A stretch of DNA of 64,000 bases. It comes from CAXMQZ01 sp963707075 (GTDB lineage Bacteria; Acidobacteriota; Thermoanaerobaculia; Multivoradales; JAHEKO01). Below, one piece after another: positions 16,468-24,873 of this stretch; the stretch's first letter is position 1, and each line of letters begins with the position of its first letter. Location of the stretch: NCBI GenBank assembly GCA_963707075.1, contig CAVPOX010000015.1:372001-436000 (forward strand), read 5' to 3'. The notes under the pieces were generated by a model, which saw only the letters and a program-made list of their open reading frames with translations, had not been told where the DNA came from and did no database searches. Position numbers and translations under genes: made by a program.

Positions 16468-18342
16468 ATGGCTCTGGCGACGATTGATCTGGTAGTGATT
16501 GGCGCATACTTCGCAATGACGCTCTTCATCGGATTGTGGGTGGCGCGGCAAGCCGGCGCCAGCTCTTCCGAGTTCTTTCTCTCGGGCCGGACCATGCCCT
16601 GGTGGCTCCTGGGCATGTCGATGGTCGCGACGACTTTCTCCACTGATACGCCGAATCTGGTGACCGACATCGTTCGTCTGAACGGTGTCTCGGGAAACTG
16701 GGTCTGGTGGGCGTTTCTCCTCACCGGGATGCTCACCGCCTTTGTCTATGCCGCCCTCTGGCGGCGCTCGGGCGTCCTGACCGATATGGAGTTCTACGAG
16801 ATCCGCTACAGCGGCAAGGCCGCGGCGTTTCTGCGGGGCTTCAGAGCGCTCTACCTCGGCGTGTTCTTCAACGTCATGGTGATGGCTTCCGTGACGCTCG
16901 CGGCGATCAAGATCGGTGCTGTCATGTTCCATTGGAGTGCCGGCCAGACGGTCGGCGTGGCCCTGGTCGTGACGGTTGTTTTCAGTGCGGCCGGGGGTCT
17001 CAGGGGTGTTCTGCTGACCGATTCCATCCTCTTCGTGGTTGCCATGGCGGGCTCGATCTCGGCGGCGGTCGTCGCAGTGCGACACCCTCGGGTTGGTGGC
17101 CTGACGGAGCTTTTCCGGCATCCCGAGGTTGCGGAGAAGCTGTCGCTGCTGCCCGACTTCAGCGATCCGGCCGCCTTGGTGCCGATGTTCTTGATCCCGA
17201 TAGCCGTGCAGTGGTGGGCGGCCTGGTATCCGGGCGCCGAGCCGGGGGGTGGGGGATACATTGCGCAGCGCATGTTGGCCGCCAAGACGGAGGGGCACGC
17301 GACGGGTGCGACTCTGTTCTTCAACGTGGCTCACTACGCGCTCAGGCCGTGGCCCTGGATTCTGGTGGCGCTGAGCTCGATCGTGGTTTTTCCCGATCTG
17401 GCGACCTTGCAGGGAGCATTCCCGCATGTCGATCCGTCCGTAGTCAGAGATGATCTGGCCTACCCGGCAATGCTGACGTTTCTTCCTGCCGGTTTGCTTG
17501 GCCTGGTCGTGGGTTCACTGGCCGCGGCGTACATGTCGACCATCTCGACGCATCTGAACTGGGGCTCGTCTTATGTCGTCAACGATTTCTATCGTCGATT
17601 TGTTCGGCCGGCAGCGAGCGAGCGAGAGTTGGTGCGAGTCGGGCGACTGTCGACAGTCGTCCTGATGGGGCTCGCCGCCCTGTTGGCATTGCAGCTTCGG
17701 AATGCTCTCCAGGCATTTCAAATTCTGCTGCAGATCGGCGCAGGAACCGGTCTGCTGTTCATTCTTCGGTGGTTCTGGTGGCGCATCAATGCGTGGAGTG
17801 AAATCGCCGCCATGACGATATCGTTTGGCGTCGCAGCATTCTTCTTCATGCAGCACAACAAGGGGGCGGAGGCGATCGAAGCCCTCGTCGAGCAGGGCGT
17901 CGATCCGGCGGCCGCGGCCGCACAAGTCGGTGGTCTTGCCAACTGGCAAGAGCTCTTGATCGGTGTGGCGATCACCACAGCCGGATGGATTGTCACGACC
18001 TTCTTGACCCGGCCCACCGCGATGTCCAAATTGATCTCCTTCTATCGACTGACGCGTCCCGGGGGACCTGGGTGGCGGAAGATCGTGCAGAAGGCCCAGG
18101 TCCTGGGCGACCCCCTCGAGAAGAGTCCGATCTGGTTCGTGCCACGAGGCGTCGCCTGCATGTTGATGGGCAGCCTGGCGGTCTACTGCAGTCTCTTCGC
18201 TACGGGGTATTTTCTCTACGGGCGAAAAGGGCTGGGTCTGGCGCTGGCTGCCGTGGCGGCCTTGTCAGTCTTCTTTCTGTTCAAAACATGGACCGGTGTG
18301 ACCCGACTGATGGCGCGAGAGGAGTCCACTGATGACCAGTAG
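16468..18342 (+). CDS. Sodium:solute symporter (SSS family)
   Basis: This 624-residue transporter has about 13-15 hydrophobic segments and begins with IDLVVIGAYFAMTLFIGLWVAR, the usual first helix of SSS sugar and organic-solute symporters. It continues with FFLSGRTMPWWLLGMSMVATTFSTDTP, the conserved core of that family. It starts 3 bases after the kinase stop and overlaps the next gene by 11 bases, so the three genes form one operon. Uptake of the sugar released by the GH109-like enzyme and phosphorylated by the kinase is the likely job; the substrate is inferred from context. Confidence 0.92.
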   Translation: MALATIDLVVIGAYFAMTLFIGLWVARQAGASSSEFFLSGRTMPWWLLGMSMVATTFSTDTPNLVTDIVRLNGVSGNWVWWAFLLTGMLTAFVYAALWRRSGVLTDMEFYEIRYSGKAAAFLRGFRALYLGVFFNVMVMASVTLAAIKIGAVMFHWSAGQTVGVALVVTVVFSAAGGLRGVLLTDSILFVVAMAGSISAAVVAVRHPRVGGLTELFRHPEVAEKLSLLPDFSDPAALVPMFLIPIAVQWWAAWYPGAEPGGGGYIAQRMLAAKTEGHATGATLFFNVAHYALRPWPWILVALSSIVVFPDLATLQGAFPHVDPSVVRDDLAYPAMLTFLPAGLLGLVVGSLAAAYMSTISTHLNWGSSYVVNDFYRRFVRPAASERELVRVGRLSTVVLMGLAALLALQLRNALQAFQILLQIGAGTGLLFILRWFWWRINAWSEIAAMTISFGVAAFFFMQHNKGAEAIEALVEQGVDPAAAAAQVGGLANWQELLIGVAITTAGWIVTTFLTRPTAMSKLISFYRLTRPGGPGWRKIVQKAQVLGDPLEKSPIWFVPRGVACMLMGSLAVYCSLFATGYFLYGRKGLGLALAAVAALSVFFLFKTWTGVTRLMAREESTDDQ

Positions 18343-19702
18343 AGGGTCGAATCGTCGTGAGTTTCTGCAGCTTGCCGGGGCCGCAGGTCTTGGACTATCC
18401 GTGGGTTCTTCGGCAGTAGCCGGCGATACCACCGGTGGGACTCTACGGTCACCCAACCTCGGGTACCGACCACCTTCGGGGTTCGCGGCGCCACCGATCG
18501 AGCAGGTGCGAATGGCTTTTGTCGGTGTCGGGTTGCAGGGGGGCAGTCATGTACGCAACTTTCTGGGCATTGACGGTCTGGAAATCGTCGCGATCTGCGA
18601 TATCGACGCAGCACGAGCAGGGGAGGTGGCTAATTGGGTCGTCGAGGCGGGCCGGCCCACCCCGGATCTGTACACTCGAAGCGAAACCGACTTCAGGCGA
18701 CTCTGTGAGCGTCAGGACATCGACCTGGTCTTCAATTCGACACCCTGGGACTGGCATGTGCCGGTGTGCCTGGAGGCGATGGAAACCGGGAAGCACACGG
18801 CGGTCGAAGTTCCGGCGGCCCATACCGTCGAGGATTGTTGGAAACTCGTCGAGGCGGCTGAGCGCACACGGCTTCACTGCGTGATGATGGAGAACTGCTG
18901 TTACGGGCGCCGCGAGATGATGATCCTGGGCATGGCGCGGGCGGGCCTTTTGGGCGAGCTGCTGCACGCCGAAGGGGCCTATATCCACGATCTGCGGAGT
19001 GTCAAGTTCAGCGAAGCCAACGAAGGCATCTGGCGCTGGCGTCATTCGATCGCTCGCAATGGCAACCTCTATCCGACCCACGGCATCGGACCCCTCGCGC
19101 AATGTCTCGACATCAACAGAGGCGATCAGTTCGATTACCTGGTTTCGATGAGCTGCAATGCCCGAGGTCTCGACCTCTATGTCGCCGAGCATCTTCAGGC
19201 CGACGACCCACGCGCCGGGTTCGAGTACAAACTGGGTGACATGAACAGCAGTCTGATCCGCACGAAGCGAGGACGAACGATCCTGCTGCAGCACGACACC
19301 ACCTCGCCACGCCCCTACAGCCGAATCAACCTGGTTCAAGGCACCCGTGGCACGGTCACCGGCTATCCCGACCGGATCTACATCGAGGGTCGGAGTCCGG
19401 AGCACGAATGGGAGGAACTCGCCACTTATGAAGAGGAGTGGGAGCACCCCCTCTGGTCGGCTCAGGGAGAGGCTGCAGAAGGGGCCCGGCATGGTGGCAT
19501 GGACTATCTCGAAGACTATCGACTGATCCAGTGCCTCCGTGAGGGAAGACCCACGGATATGGACGTCTACGACGGCGCTGCCTGGAGTGTCCTCACCGAG
19601 ATTACCGAGAGATCCGTGGCCAATGGCAGTCGGCCTGTCGAGATTCCCGATTTCACTCGCGGGCAATGGCAAGAGAATGCTCGCCTTTCTATCGGTGTGT
19701 GA
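18332..19702 (+). CDS. Tat-exported Gfo/Idh/MocA-fold glycosidase, GH109-like
   Basis: This 456-residue protein begins with a twin-arginine signal (SNRREFLQLAGAAGLGLSVG), so it is exported folded with its NAD cofactor. The Rossmann motif is FVGVGLQGG (residues 64-72). Signatures shared with GH109 alpha-N-acetylgalactosaminidases are EVPAAHTVEDCWKLVE, MMENCCYGRREM, AYIHDLR and NGNLYPTHGIGPLAQCLDINRGD. GH109 enzymes use an NAD-dependent oxidation-elimination mechanism. With the symporter and sugar kinase upstream this makes an amino-sugar or galactoside scavenging operon. An ordinary Gfo/Idh/MocA oxidoreductase is the alternative, but the THGIGP motif favours GH109. Confidence 0.88.
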   Translation: MTSRGSNRREFLQLAGAAGLGLSVGSSAVAGDTTGGTLRSPNLGYRPPSGFAAPPIEQVRMAFVGVGLQGGSHVRNFLGIDGLEIVAICDIDAARAGEVANWVVEAGRPTPDLYTRSETDFRRLCERQDIDLVFNSTPWDWHVPVCLEAMETGKHTAVEVPAAHTVEDCWKLVEAAERTRLHCVMMENCCYGRREMMILGMARAGLLGELLHAEGAYIHDLRSVKFSEANEGIWRWRHSIARNGNLYPTHGIGPLAQCLDINRGDQFDYLVSMSCNARGLDLYVAEHLQADDPRAGFEYKLGDMNSSLIRTKRGRTILLQHDTTSPRPYSRINLVQGTRGTVTGYPDRIYIEGRSPEHEWEELATYEEEWEHPLWSAQGEAAEGARHGGMDYLEDYRLIQCLREGRPTDMDVYDGAAWSVLTEITERSVANGSRPVEIPDFTRGQWQENARLSIGV

Positions 19703-19716
19703 ATCCGGGGCACCTG

Positions 19717-20622
19717 TCATTCCGATTCGCTCTGTAATTGTGTCGCTGGCGCGACCGGGTATCGGGCTGGTTGATTCGACAGGCTGCTGGTGGTTCTGCG
19801 CCTCTCTTCGACGACCGGGCGAGCTGGCGCCATGGGGGGAGGGCTGCCAGTGATTGCGCACCAGTGCAACGAGTTCACCAGGTGCATGGTGTACTGCTCG
19901 GGTTCGTCTTGATACCAGTCTCGAAGTGGAAAGAGTCCCTCTTCGACTCGCTGCCTTTGCAGGGCGTCCTGGTCCGTGCTCCGCTCCCGATTGCCTGCCA
20001 GCTCGACTGCAATACCCAGATCCAGTCCAGGGAGTCGCTCTTGCCAAGCGTTTCGCGGATAACGCATCGAGAAGGCCTCACCCAGCATCGGGTAAACCAC
20101 CAACTCGAGACGCCCGAAGCGGTTCGGGCTGTGAACGCCGTCGTCAGGCAGGTAACCACTACCGAGTGGCATGGCCACAAACTGTCTGATCCCTTTGCCG
20201 CCAGTGTGGAAGCCACCAAGCCACGAGTGATCCGTGATCACCAGATAGTCCTGCGGCCACGGGTGCATGCCTTCGACCCACTTGGCGCCACGGAGCGCGT
20301 CGAGGCCCCCGGCACGGATCTTCACCGCGAAAGGGTAGAAGGCCTGGTGGGCCAGCGAGTAGGTTGGTCGAAAACTCAACCACATGGCCTCCGACTGGTA
20401 CATGGGCAGCATGGCGCCACCGCAGTCGACCCAGTGGCGTGGGACGCGCTGCGCGTGCTGCGCGATCGTGTAAACGGGATAGCGGCCCAGACTCGGCAGC
20501 CGTGGCATCTCCCGGTCCCCGTCCGGGATTCGCAAGGTCCGCTGGAACTCGATTACCAGCTTGGCATCTGGGTGGATCTCCGGAAACGAAAACGTCACCT
20601 GGTCATTGCTTGCGTCGATCAT
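19717..20622 (-). CDS. Conserved protein of unknown function, partner of the XRE repressor
   Basis: This 301-residue protein has no signal peptide or membrane helix. It carries the patterns RVPRHWVDCGGAMLPMYQSE, PFAVKIRAGG, DYLVITDHSWLGG and IRQFVAMPLGSGY, which I recall from uncharacterised bacterial proteins of similar length; no activity is established. The last 40 residues are Pro/Arg/Ser-rich and look disordered. Its start overlaps the XRE gene by 20 bases, so the two are translationally coupled. The pairing with an autoregulated HTH protein resembles toxin-antitoxin or metabolite-sensing modules, but nothing in the sequence proves either. Confidence 0.75.
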   Translation of the reverse strand: MIDASNDQVTFSFPEIHPDAKLVIEFQRTLRIPDGDREMPRLPSLGRYPVYTIAQHAQRVPRHWVDCGGAMLPMYQSEAMWLSFRPTYSLAHQAFYPFAVKIRAGGLDALRGAKWVEGMHPWPQDYLVITDHSWLGGFHTGGKGIRQFVAMPLGSGYLPDDGVHSPNRFGRLELVVYPMLGEAFSMRYPRNAWQERLPGLDLGIAVELAGNRERSTDQDALQRQRVEEGLFPLRDWYQDEPEQYTMHLVNSLHWCAITGSPPPMAPARPVVEERRRTTSSLSNQPARYPVAPATQLQSESE

Positions 20623-20986
20623 CAGCTCTCCCTCTGGTTTTGCCAGACTGGACGTCTTGCAGAACCCGCTTGACGGCCTTTTCTGGCTGGTTATTCAATT
20701 CACGGATCAGCTTGGACAACAGCCGCGGTCGACGGCAGATGGCCTCCTGGAGGTCGGTGGAGACCTTGCCGGCCCTGGCGAGTAGCGAGTCGGGGTCCTC
20801 ACCGAGCTCGTTGGCCAGGGCGCGAATCTTGGGTTCCGAGGGTGGCGGCTCAAGCTCTCTCTCGACCTTGCTGAGATAAGAAGGCTCGACACCGATTCGC
20901 ACGGCGAGTTGGCGGACAGAGAACCTCGGATCGTCGGTTCTCAGCCTCTCGCGCTGCCGTCGGATGAAGGGTCCGAAGCCTTGCAT
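20603..20986 (-). CDS. XRE-family HTH transcriptional repressor
   Basis: This 127-residue protein has an N-terminal helix-turn-helix of the Cro/CI type (RQRERLRTDDPRFSVRQLAVRIGVEPSYLSKVERE) followed by helices typical of small XRE regulators (IRALANELGEDPDSLLARAGK). The C-terminal 25 residues are basic. Its gene starts inside a 27-bp palindrome and only about 5 bases after the predicted transcription start, with no room for a ribosome binding site, so its mRNA is probably near-leaderless. It should repress its own promoter and hence the coupled gene at 19717. Confidence 0.88.
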   Translation of the reverse strand: MQGFGPFIRRQRERLRTDDPRFSVRQLAVRIGVEPSYLSKVERELEPPPSEPKIRALANELGEDPDSLLARAGKVSTDLQEAICRRPRLLSKLIRELNNQPEKAVKRVLQDVQSGKTRGRADDRRKQ

Positions 20987-21026
20987 GTGTAGTGTGTACT
21001 ATACACTACACATACAGCGTTGTAAA
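20986..21026 (-). promoter_or_regulatory. XRE operator and overlapping sigma-70-type promoter
   Basis: TGTGTAGTGTGTA (20986-20998), a single C, and TATACACTACACA (21000-21012) form a 13-bp inverted repeat with one mismatch. On the minus strand TTTACA (21021-21026) and TATAGT (20998-21003) are separated by 17 bases, a good promoter whose -10 box lies in the palindrome centre. Transcription would begin near 20991, about 5 bases before the ATG at 20986. Repressor binding would cover the -10 box and the start codon. Confidence 0.75.
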
Positions 21027-21129
21027 GAATCCTTCGCTCGGGCTGAGGAACCGGGAGGCGGTGGATCCCTCGCTCGCCACGGTTGCGGTAGAGTTGAAAT
21101 GCCACCAGCAAGAACCCGAGGAGCACGCC

Positions 21130-22362
21130 ATGACTCGAGGAAGCCGAATCTTCATCACGACAGTTTTGTTCGTCTCGATGGCCGCGATCGTCTCAGCTGC
21201 CGACTGGCCGCAGTATCGGGGGCCTAATCGGGATGGCCGCTCGAGTGAGGTCGGCCTGCTCACCAGTTGGCCCGAGTCAGGCCCAGAAGTCTTGTGGCGG
21301 ACAGCACTGGGAAGTGGGTACTCCGGTCTGGCAGTGGCCGATGGCCGGGTCTTCACGATGTTCGGCGCCGGTGGCAGAGAGTACGCCGCGGCCTTCGACA
21401 GGGGCACTGGACGAGAGTTGTGGCGATTCGAAATGGATGGTGAGTTGCGCAATAACCAGGGTAATGGACCGCGCGCGACGCCAACGGTTGACGGCGACGT
21501 GGTCTATGTTCTCGGCGCACGCTCGATGCTCTTCGCGCTGGATGTGAAGACGGGGGAGGAGCGTTGGGGCCGCGACCTGGAGAAGGAATTCGGTGCCAAG
21601 GTGCCGGAATGGGGAACGTCCACTTCGCCGCTGGTCGAGGGACAGCATTTGATTGTCGATGCGGCGGGCCGGAAGGACTACGGCGTCTTGGCTTTCGACA
21701 AGGCCAGTGGTGAGATTGCCTGGCACAACGGCACTCATCGGCCGGCATACTCATCACCAATCGCGGTCACGCTTGGGGGAGTGCGCCAGATCGTCCTGTT
21801 CACGGCAGAGGGCCTGCGCGGTATCTCGGCCTCCGGCGGTGAGGGGCTCTGGCTCGCTCCCTGGACTACCGATTGGGATGTCAACGCGGCCACGCCGCTT
21901 TTCGTTCCCAGGAACGGGATTTTTATTTCGACAGGCTACGACACCGGTGCAGCGCTGTTTCAGGTGACTCGGCCGGAAAGCGAATTCGAGGTCAAGCAGG
22001 TGTGGCGAAACCGAGTCATGAAGAATCACTTCAATTCCTCGGTGTTGATCGGGGCCTACATCTATGGCTTCGACATGGACAACTTGAAGTGCCTCGACGC
22101 CTTGACCGGCGAAGAGAAGTGGCGGGCACGGCGAGGATTCTCCAAAGGATCGTTGCTGTATGCTGACGGGCACCTGTACGTGATGGGGGGCAGCGGAAAT
22201 CTCGGACTGGTAGAGGCGACACCCGAAGGTTTTCGCGAAAAGTCCAAATTCGAAGTCCTGGAAGGGAAGACCTGGACCATGCCCTCGCTCGCAGACGGCG
22301 TTCTGTTCTTGCGAAATTTCGAGGAGATGGTGGCTTTAAGAGTCGGTAGCGAGACCGACTAG
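21130..22362 (+). CDS. Secreted PQQ-like beta-propeller protein
   Basis: This 410-residue protein has a signal peptide (RIFITTVLFVSMAAIVSAAD) and then repeated blades of the PQQ-binding/BamB type, for example FDRGTGRELWRFE, LDVKTGEERWGRDL, FDKASGEIAWHNG and LDALTGEEKWRARR. The segment DWPQYRGPNRDGRS after the signal is typical of planctomycete and acidobacterial outer-membrane-associated propellers. ATG at 21130 has GAGGAG at 21118-21123; the longer frame starting at 20992 lies in the XRE operator and is rejected. There is no sign of an enzymatic domain, so a binding or scaffold role is likely. Its stop shares a CTAG with the convergent gene. Confidence 0.85.
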   Translation: MTRGSRIFITTVLFVSMAAIVSAADWPQYRGPNRDGRSSEVGLLTSWPESGPEVLWRTALGSGYSGLAVADGRVFTMFGAGGREYAAAFDRGTGRELWRFEMDGELRNNQGNGPRATPTVDGDVVYVLGARSMLFALDVKTGEERWGRDLEKEFGAKVPEWGTSTSPLVEGQHLIVDAAGRKDYGVLAFDKASGEIAWHNGTHRPAYSSPIAVTLGGVRQIVLFTAEGLRGISASGGEGLWLAPWTTDWDVNAATPLFVPRNGIFISTGYDTGAALFQVTRPESEFEVKQVWRNRVMKNHFNSSVLIGAYIYGFDMDNLKCLDALTGEEKWRARRGFSKGSLLYADGHLYVMGGSGNLGLVEATPEGFREKSKFEVLEGKTWTMPSLADGVLFLRNFEEMVALRVGSETD

Positions 22363-22838
22363 AGCAGATAGACCGCGAGGAAGATCGCCAGCATGACGAA
22401 GTTCAGGGCGATTTTCGCAGCTGTTCCCAGGGCGAGGCCCAGCCAGGCTCCGGCGCCGGCTCGGCTGGCACCTCCGAGGTGGCGTCGGACCGTGTACTCG
22501 CCGACCACCGCACCGACGAAGGGTCCGAGAATGAGACCGGGCAAGCCAAAGAAGAGGCCGACAGTGGTACCCAGCACCGCTCCCCACACAGCTCTCCGGC
22601 TGGCGCCGGTCTTCTCGACACCGTAGATTCCAGCGACGAAATCGATCACATAGACTGCCACAGTGATCAACGCCAGCAGGACCAGGGTGGGCATGCCGAC
22701 ACGGGTGAAGCCGTCGGCCCAGGCGGCAAGAACCAGGCCGAGGAACACCAGGGCCGAGCCAGGGAGTATGGGTACCAGAGCTCCAATCATCCCGATGACA
22801 ATCAGGACGACAGCGGCTGTCCACAAGAACAGAGTCAT
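22359..22838 (-). CDS. DUF456-family membrane protein
   Basis: This 159-residue protein has four or five membrane segments. It shows family features such as GALVPILPGSALVFLGLVLAAW near the N-terminus and a glycine-rich central stretch (GLFFGLPGLILGPFVGAVVGEY). The function of DUF456 proteins is not known; the Gly-rich part resembles glycine-zipper segments. It is convergent with the propeller gene, and the two stop codons share one CTAG at 22359-22362. It is divergent from the methyltransferase gene at 22868, with 29 bases between the starts. Confidence 0.85.
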   Translation of the reverse strand: MTLFLWTAAVVLIVIGMIGALVPILPGSALVFLGLVLAAWADGFTRVGMPTLVLLALITVAVYVIDFVAGIYGVEKTGASRRAVWGAVLGTTVGLFFGLPGLILGPFVGAVVGEYTVRRHLGGASRAGAGAWLGLALGTAAKIALNFVMLAIFLAVYLL

Positions 22839-22867
22839 TCCGGGCGCAGCCTACTAGAATCAGAGCC

Positions 22868-23827
22868 ATGCGACGAGTCAGCTACCCCGACAGCCCGTTG
22901 TCTCCCTTCCTGGAGTCTCAGGGTCTCCTCATCCTCGATGGTGGCCTGGCTACCGAGCTCGAGGCCCGAGGATCCGACCTCTCCGACGAGCTCTGGTCCG
23001 CAAGAATCCTGATGGAGAATCCCACCCAGATCGAAGAGGTTCATCGCGACTACCTGCTGGCAGGTGCAGATTGTATCGCCAGTGCAAGCTACCAGGCGAC
23101 GATCGAGGGCTTTGTCTCACGGGGTATGACCGATCGACAGGCGCAAGCCCTCCTGGTCCGATCGGTAGCCTTGGCTCGTCATGCGAGAGACGACTTCTGG
23201 GCGCAGCCAGGCAACCGCAGGCGTCGGCTTCGGCCTCTGGTAGCCGCCAGTATTGGGCCCTATGGTGCCTACCTGGCAGACGGGTCCGAGTTCCGTGGAG
23301 ACTACGACTTGAGCACGGCCGATCTCGAGAGCTTTCACCGACGTCGCTGGCAAATCCTGGCTTCTTGCGGTGCAGATATCCTGGCCTGTGAGACTTTGCC
23401 CTCGAGGCGGGAGGCACTGGCGCTTCGAGCCCTGCTAGAGCAGACACCTGAGACGGTTGCCTGGTTCAGCTTCAGCTGCAGAGACGGTGCGTGCATCAGT
23501 GATGGAACTGCCGTCGAAATCGTCGCGGAGGAACTCCAGGACTGTCCCCAGATTGCCGCTTTGGGCGTCAACTGCACGTCGCCACGGTTCATCCTGGACC
23601 TGATCGGAGCCTTCAGGCGAGCCACGGACAAGCCGATTGTGGTCTACCCGAATTCGGGTGAGGGCTGGGATGCTGACGCCCGCAGCTGGGTAGGAGCCGG
23701 GCCAGACGCCCTCTCGCTGGAAGCTGCAGGGCAGCTCTGGTTCGAGGCTGGTGCTCGCCTGCTGGGCGGCTGCTGTCGGACGGGGCCAGGTCAGATCAGC
23801 GCGCTTCGCCGCCGACTCCTGGGCTAG
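22868..23827 (+). CDS. Homocysteine S-methyltransferase (MmuM-like)
   Basis: This 319-residue enzyme should transfer a methyl group from S-methylmethionine or a similar donor to homocysteine, giving methionine. It starts with LILDGGLATELEARGSDL, the family opening. The zinc-binding cysteines are in GVNCTSP (near residue 237) and GGCCRTGPGQI (near residue 303). The substrate loop ADCIASASYQA is present. Length is normal for MmuM and it lacks the cobalamin and folate domains of MetH. It is a single gene between the divergent DUF456 gene and the convergent HNH nuclease gene. Confidence 0.92.
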   Translation: MRRVSYPDSPLSPFLESQGLLILDGGLATELEARGSDLSDELWSARILMENPTQIEEVHRDYLLAGADCIASASYQATIEGFVSRGMTDRQAQALLVRSVALARHARDDFWAQPGNRRRRLRPLVAASIGPYGAYLADGSEFRGDYDLSTADLESFHRRRWQILASCGADILACETLPSRREALALRALLEQTPETVAWFSFSCRDGACISDGTAVEIVAEELQDCPQIAALGVNCTSPRFILDLIGAFRRATDKPIVVYPNSGEGWDADARSWVGAGPDALSLEAAGQLWFEAGARLLGGCCRTGPGQISALRRRLLG

Positions 23828-23842
23828 CAATCCGACAGACAC

Positions 23843-24763
23843 TCAGGTGCGAAAGAGCTGGCTGCGGTGCCAATCGATGGATTCCCGGCGGGGACGCTGT
23901 TCGGGCCGTTCCGGCAGATGGACCTCGGTGCCAGCCAAGGTACTGTAGGCGTTGGCTTGACCGTGGTCCCGCTCGAGAGCGCTGCTCACCAGCACCCTGT
24001 TGTTCAGATCGATCGACAGAAAGCCCAGGTCGAAAAGTCGGCGGAGATCGGCACGTAGCAGGATTCCATTGTCCACGCGGTGCGATCCGCCCTCGGCCAG
24101 GGGCCTGATGTGGGCGGCTTCGAGCGCGGGCAAGGTAGCCTGTCGGGTGATGGCGCATCGTCGCTTGTAGATGTCTGCGATCAGCAAACGGAATGAGCCT
24201 TCGCCCAGACTCGGCTGCACGATGGTCGGTTCCTCGAACATCCTCGTTTGTGATTCCGGTCCATCCGCTGGTCCAGCCGCCTGCAGACGCAACCGGATCG
24301 CCTCCCACAACGCCAGACCAGCCGGGGTCGAAGTGTCGTAGGTCTTGCCCTGTCCGACATTCTTGGAAAAGTCGGCCGGCACCGGGATCCAGTCGGCCTC
24401 ATCGAAGAAGAAGGGCCGCTGCAGCACGATGCAACCAATATCGTAGTCGCGATGAGCGTCGGGGCCGAGATGACGGAAGCGCTCGATGCGACGGTGCATC
24501 TCCCAGAGGCCAGTCGCACCGTTGCCATGCTCGAAGTACTCCCATGCAAGGCTGCAGGGGAGCTCGGACGCGTGCAGGAAAAAGCCTCCGCCGACGATCG
24601 AATGGTGTGGAGCGTGGGGTTTGAAGAGCAGTAGCTCGCTCGTGCGCAAGGCCTGAAAACTTCGGCCGCCGCCTGGTTGCCAGAAGTTCACCTCGTCTTG
24701 CGGGGTTCGGCTGCGCAGCTGCCAGTACCATTCATTGTCGGTTACGGCGACGAAGAGTCTCAT
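23843..24763 (-). CDS. HNH endonuclease with N-terminal PUA/EVE-like domain
   Basis: This 306-residue protein resembles predicted restriction endonucleases of the COG3440 kind. The N-terminal half (MRLFVAVTDNEWYWQLRS, FQALRTSELLLFKPHAP, IVGGGFFLHAS) looks like the EVE/PUA-like fold that reads modified bases. The C-terminal HNH core is CAITRQATLPALEAAHIRP, DNGILLRADLRRLFD. The last metal-ligand position, often His in DLHRLFD, is Arg here, which may weaken catalysis. ATG at 24763 gives the natural N-terminus; an extension to 24880 is unlikely because it runs over the divergent gene's start. No methylase lies next to it, so a type IV-like, modification-dependent defence role is the best guess. 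Confidence 0.8.
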   Translation of the reverse strand: MRLFVAVTDNEWYWQLRSRTPQDEVNFWQPGGGRSFQALRTSELLLFKPHAPHHSIVGGGFFLHASELPCSLAWEYFEHGNGATGLWEMHRRIERFRHLGPDAHRDYDIGCIVLQRPFFFDEADWIPVPADFSKNVGQGKTYDTSTPAGLALWEAIRLRLQAAGPADGPESQTRMFEEPTIVQPSLGEGSFRLLIADIYKRRCAITRQATLPALEAAHIRPLAEGGSHRVDNGILLRADLRRLFDLGFLSIDLNNRVLVSSALERDHGQANAYSTLAGTEVHLPERPEQRPRRESIDWHRSQLFRT

Positions 24764-24873
24764 GGTTTCACTCGGCCTCTGCCCCAATCTATCGCAAAGG
24801 GTGGTAGTTTTCCGGCGACTTGCCGTGATTTGGGCGGGCGTCGCCATCTTGTAAGACCGGGCAACGGATACCC

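Noticed and set aside
18449..20047. 532-codon open frame on the minus strand
   Set aside because: It is antisense to the GH109-like gene with its Tat signal and conserved motifs. Long antisense frames are expected in GC-rich coding DNA.
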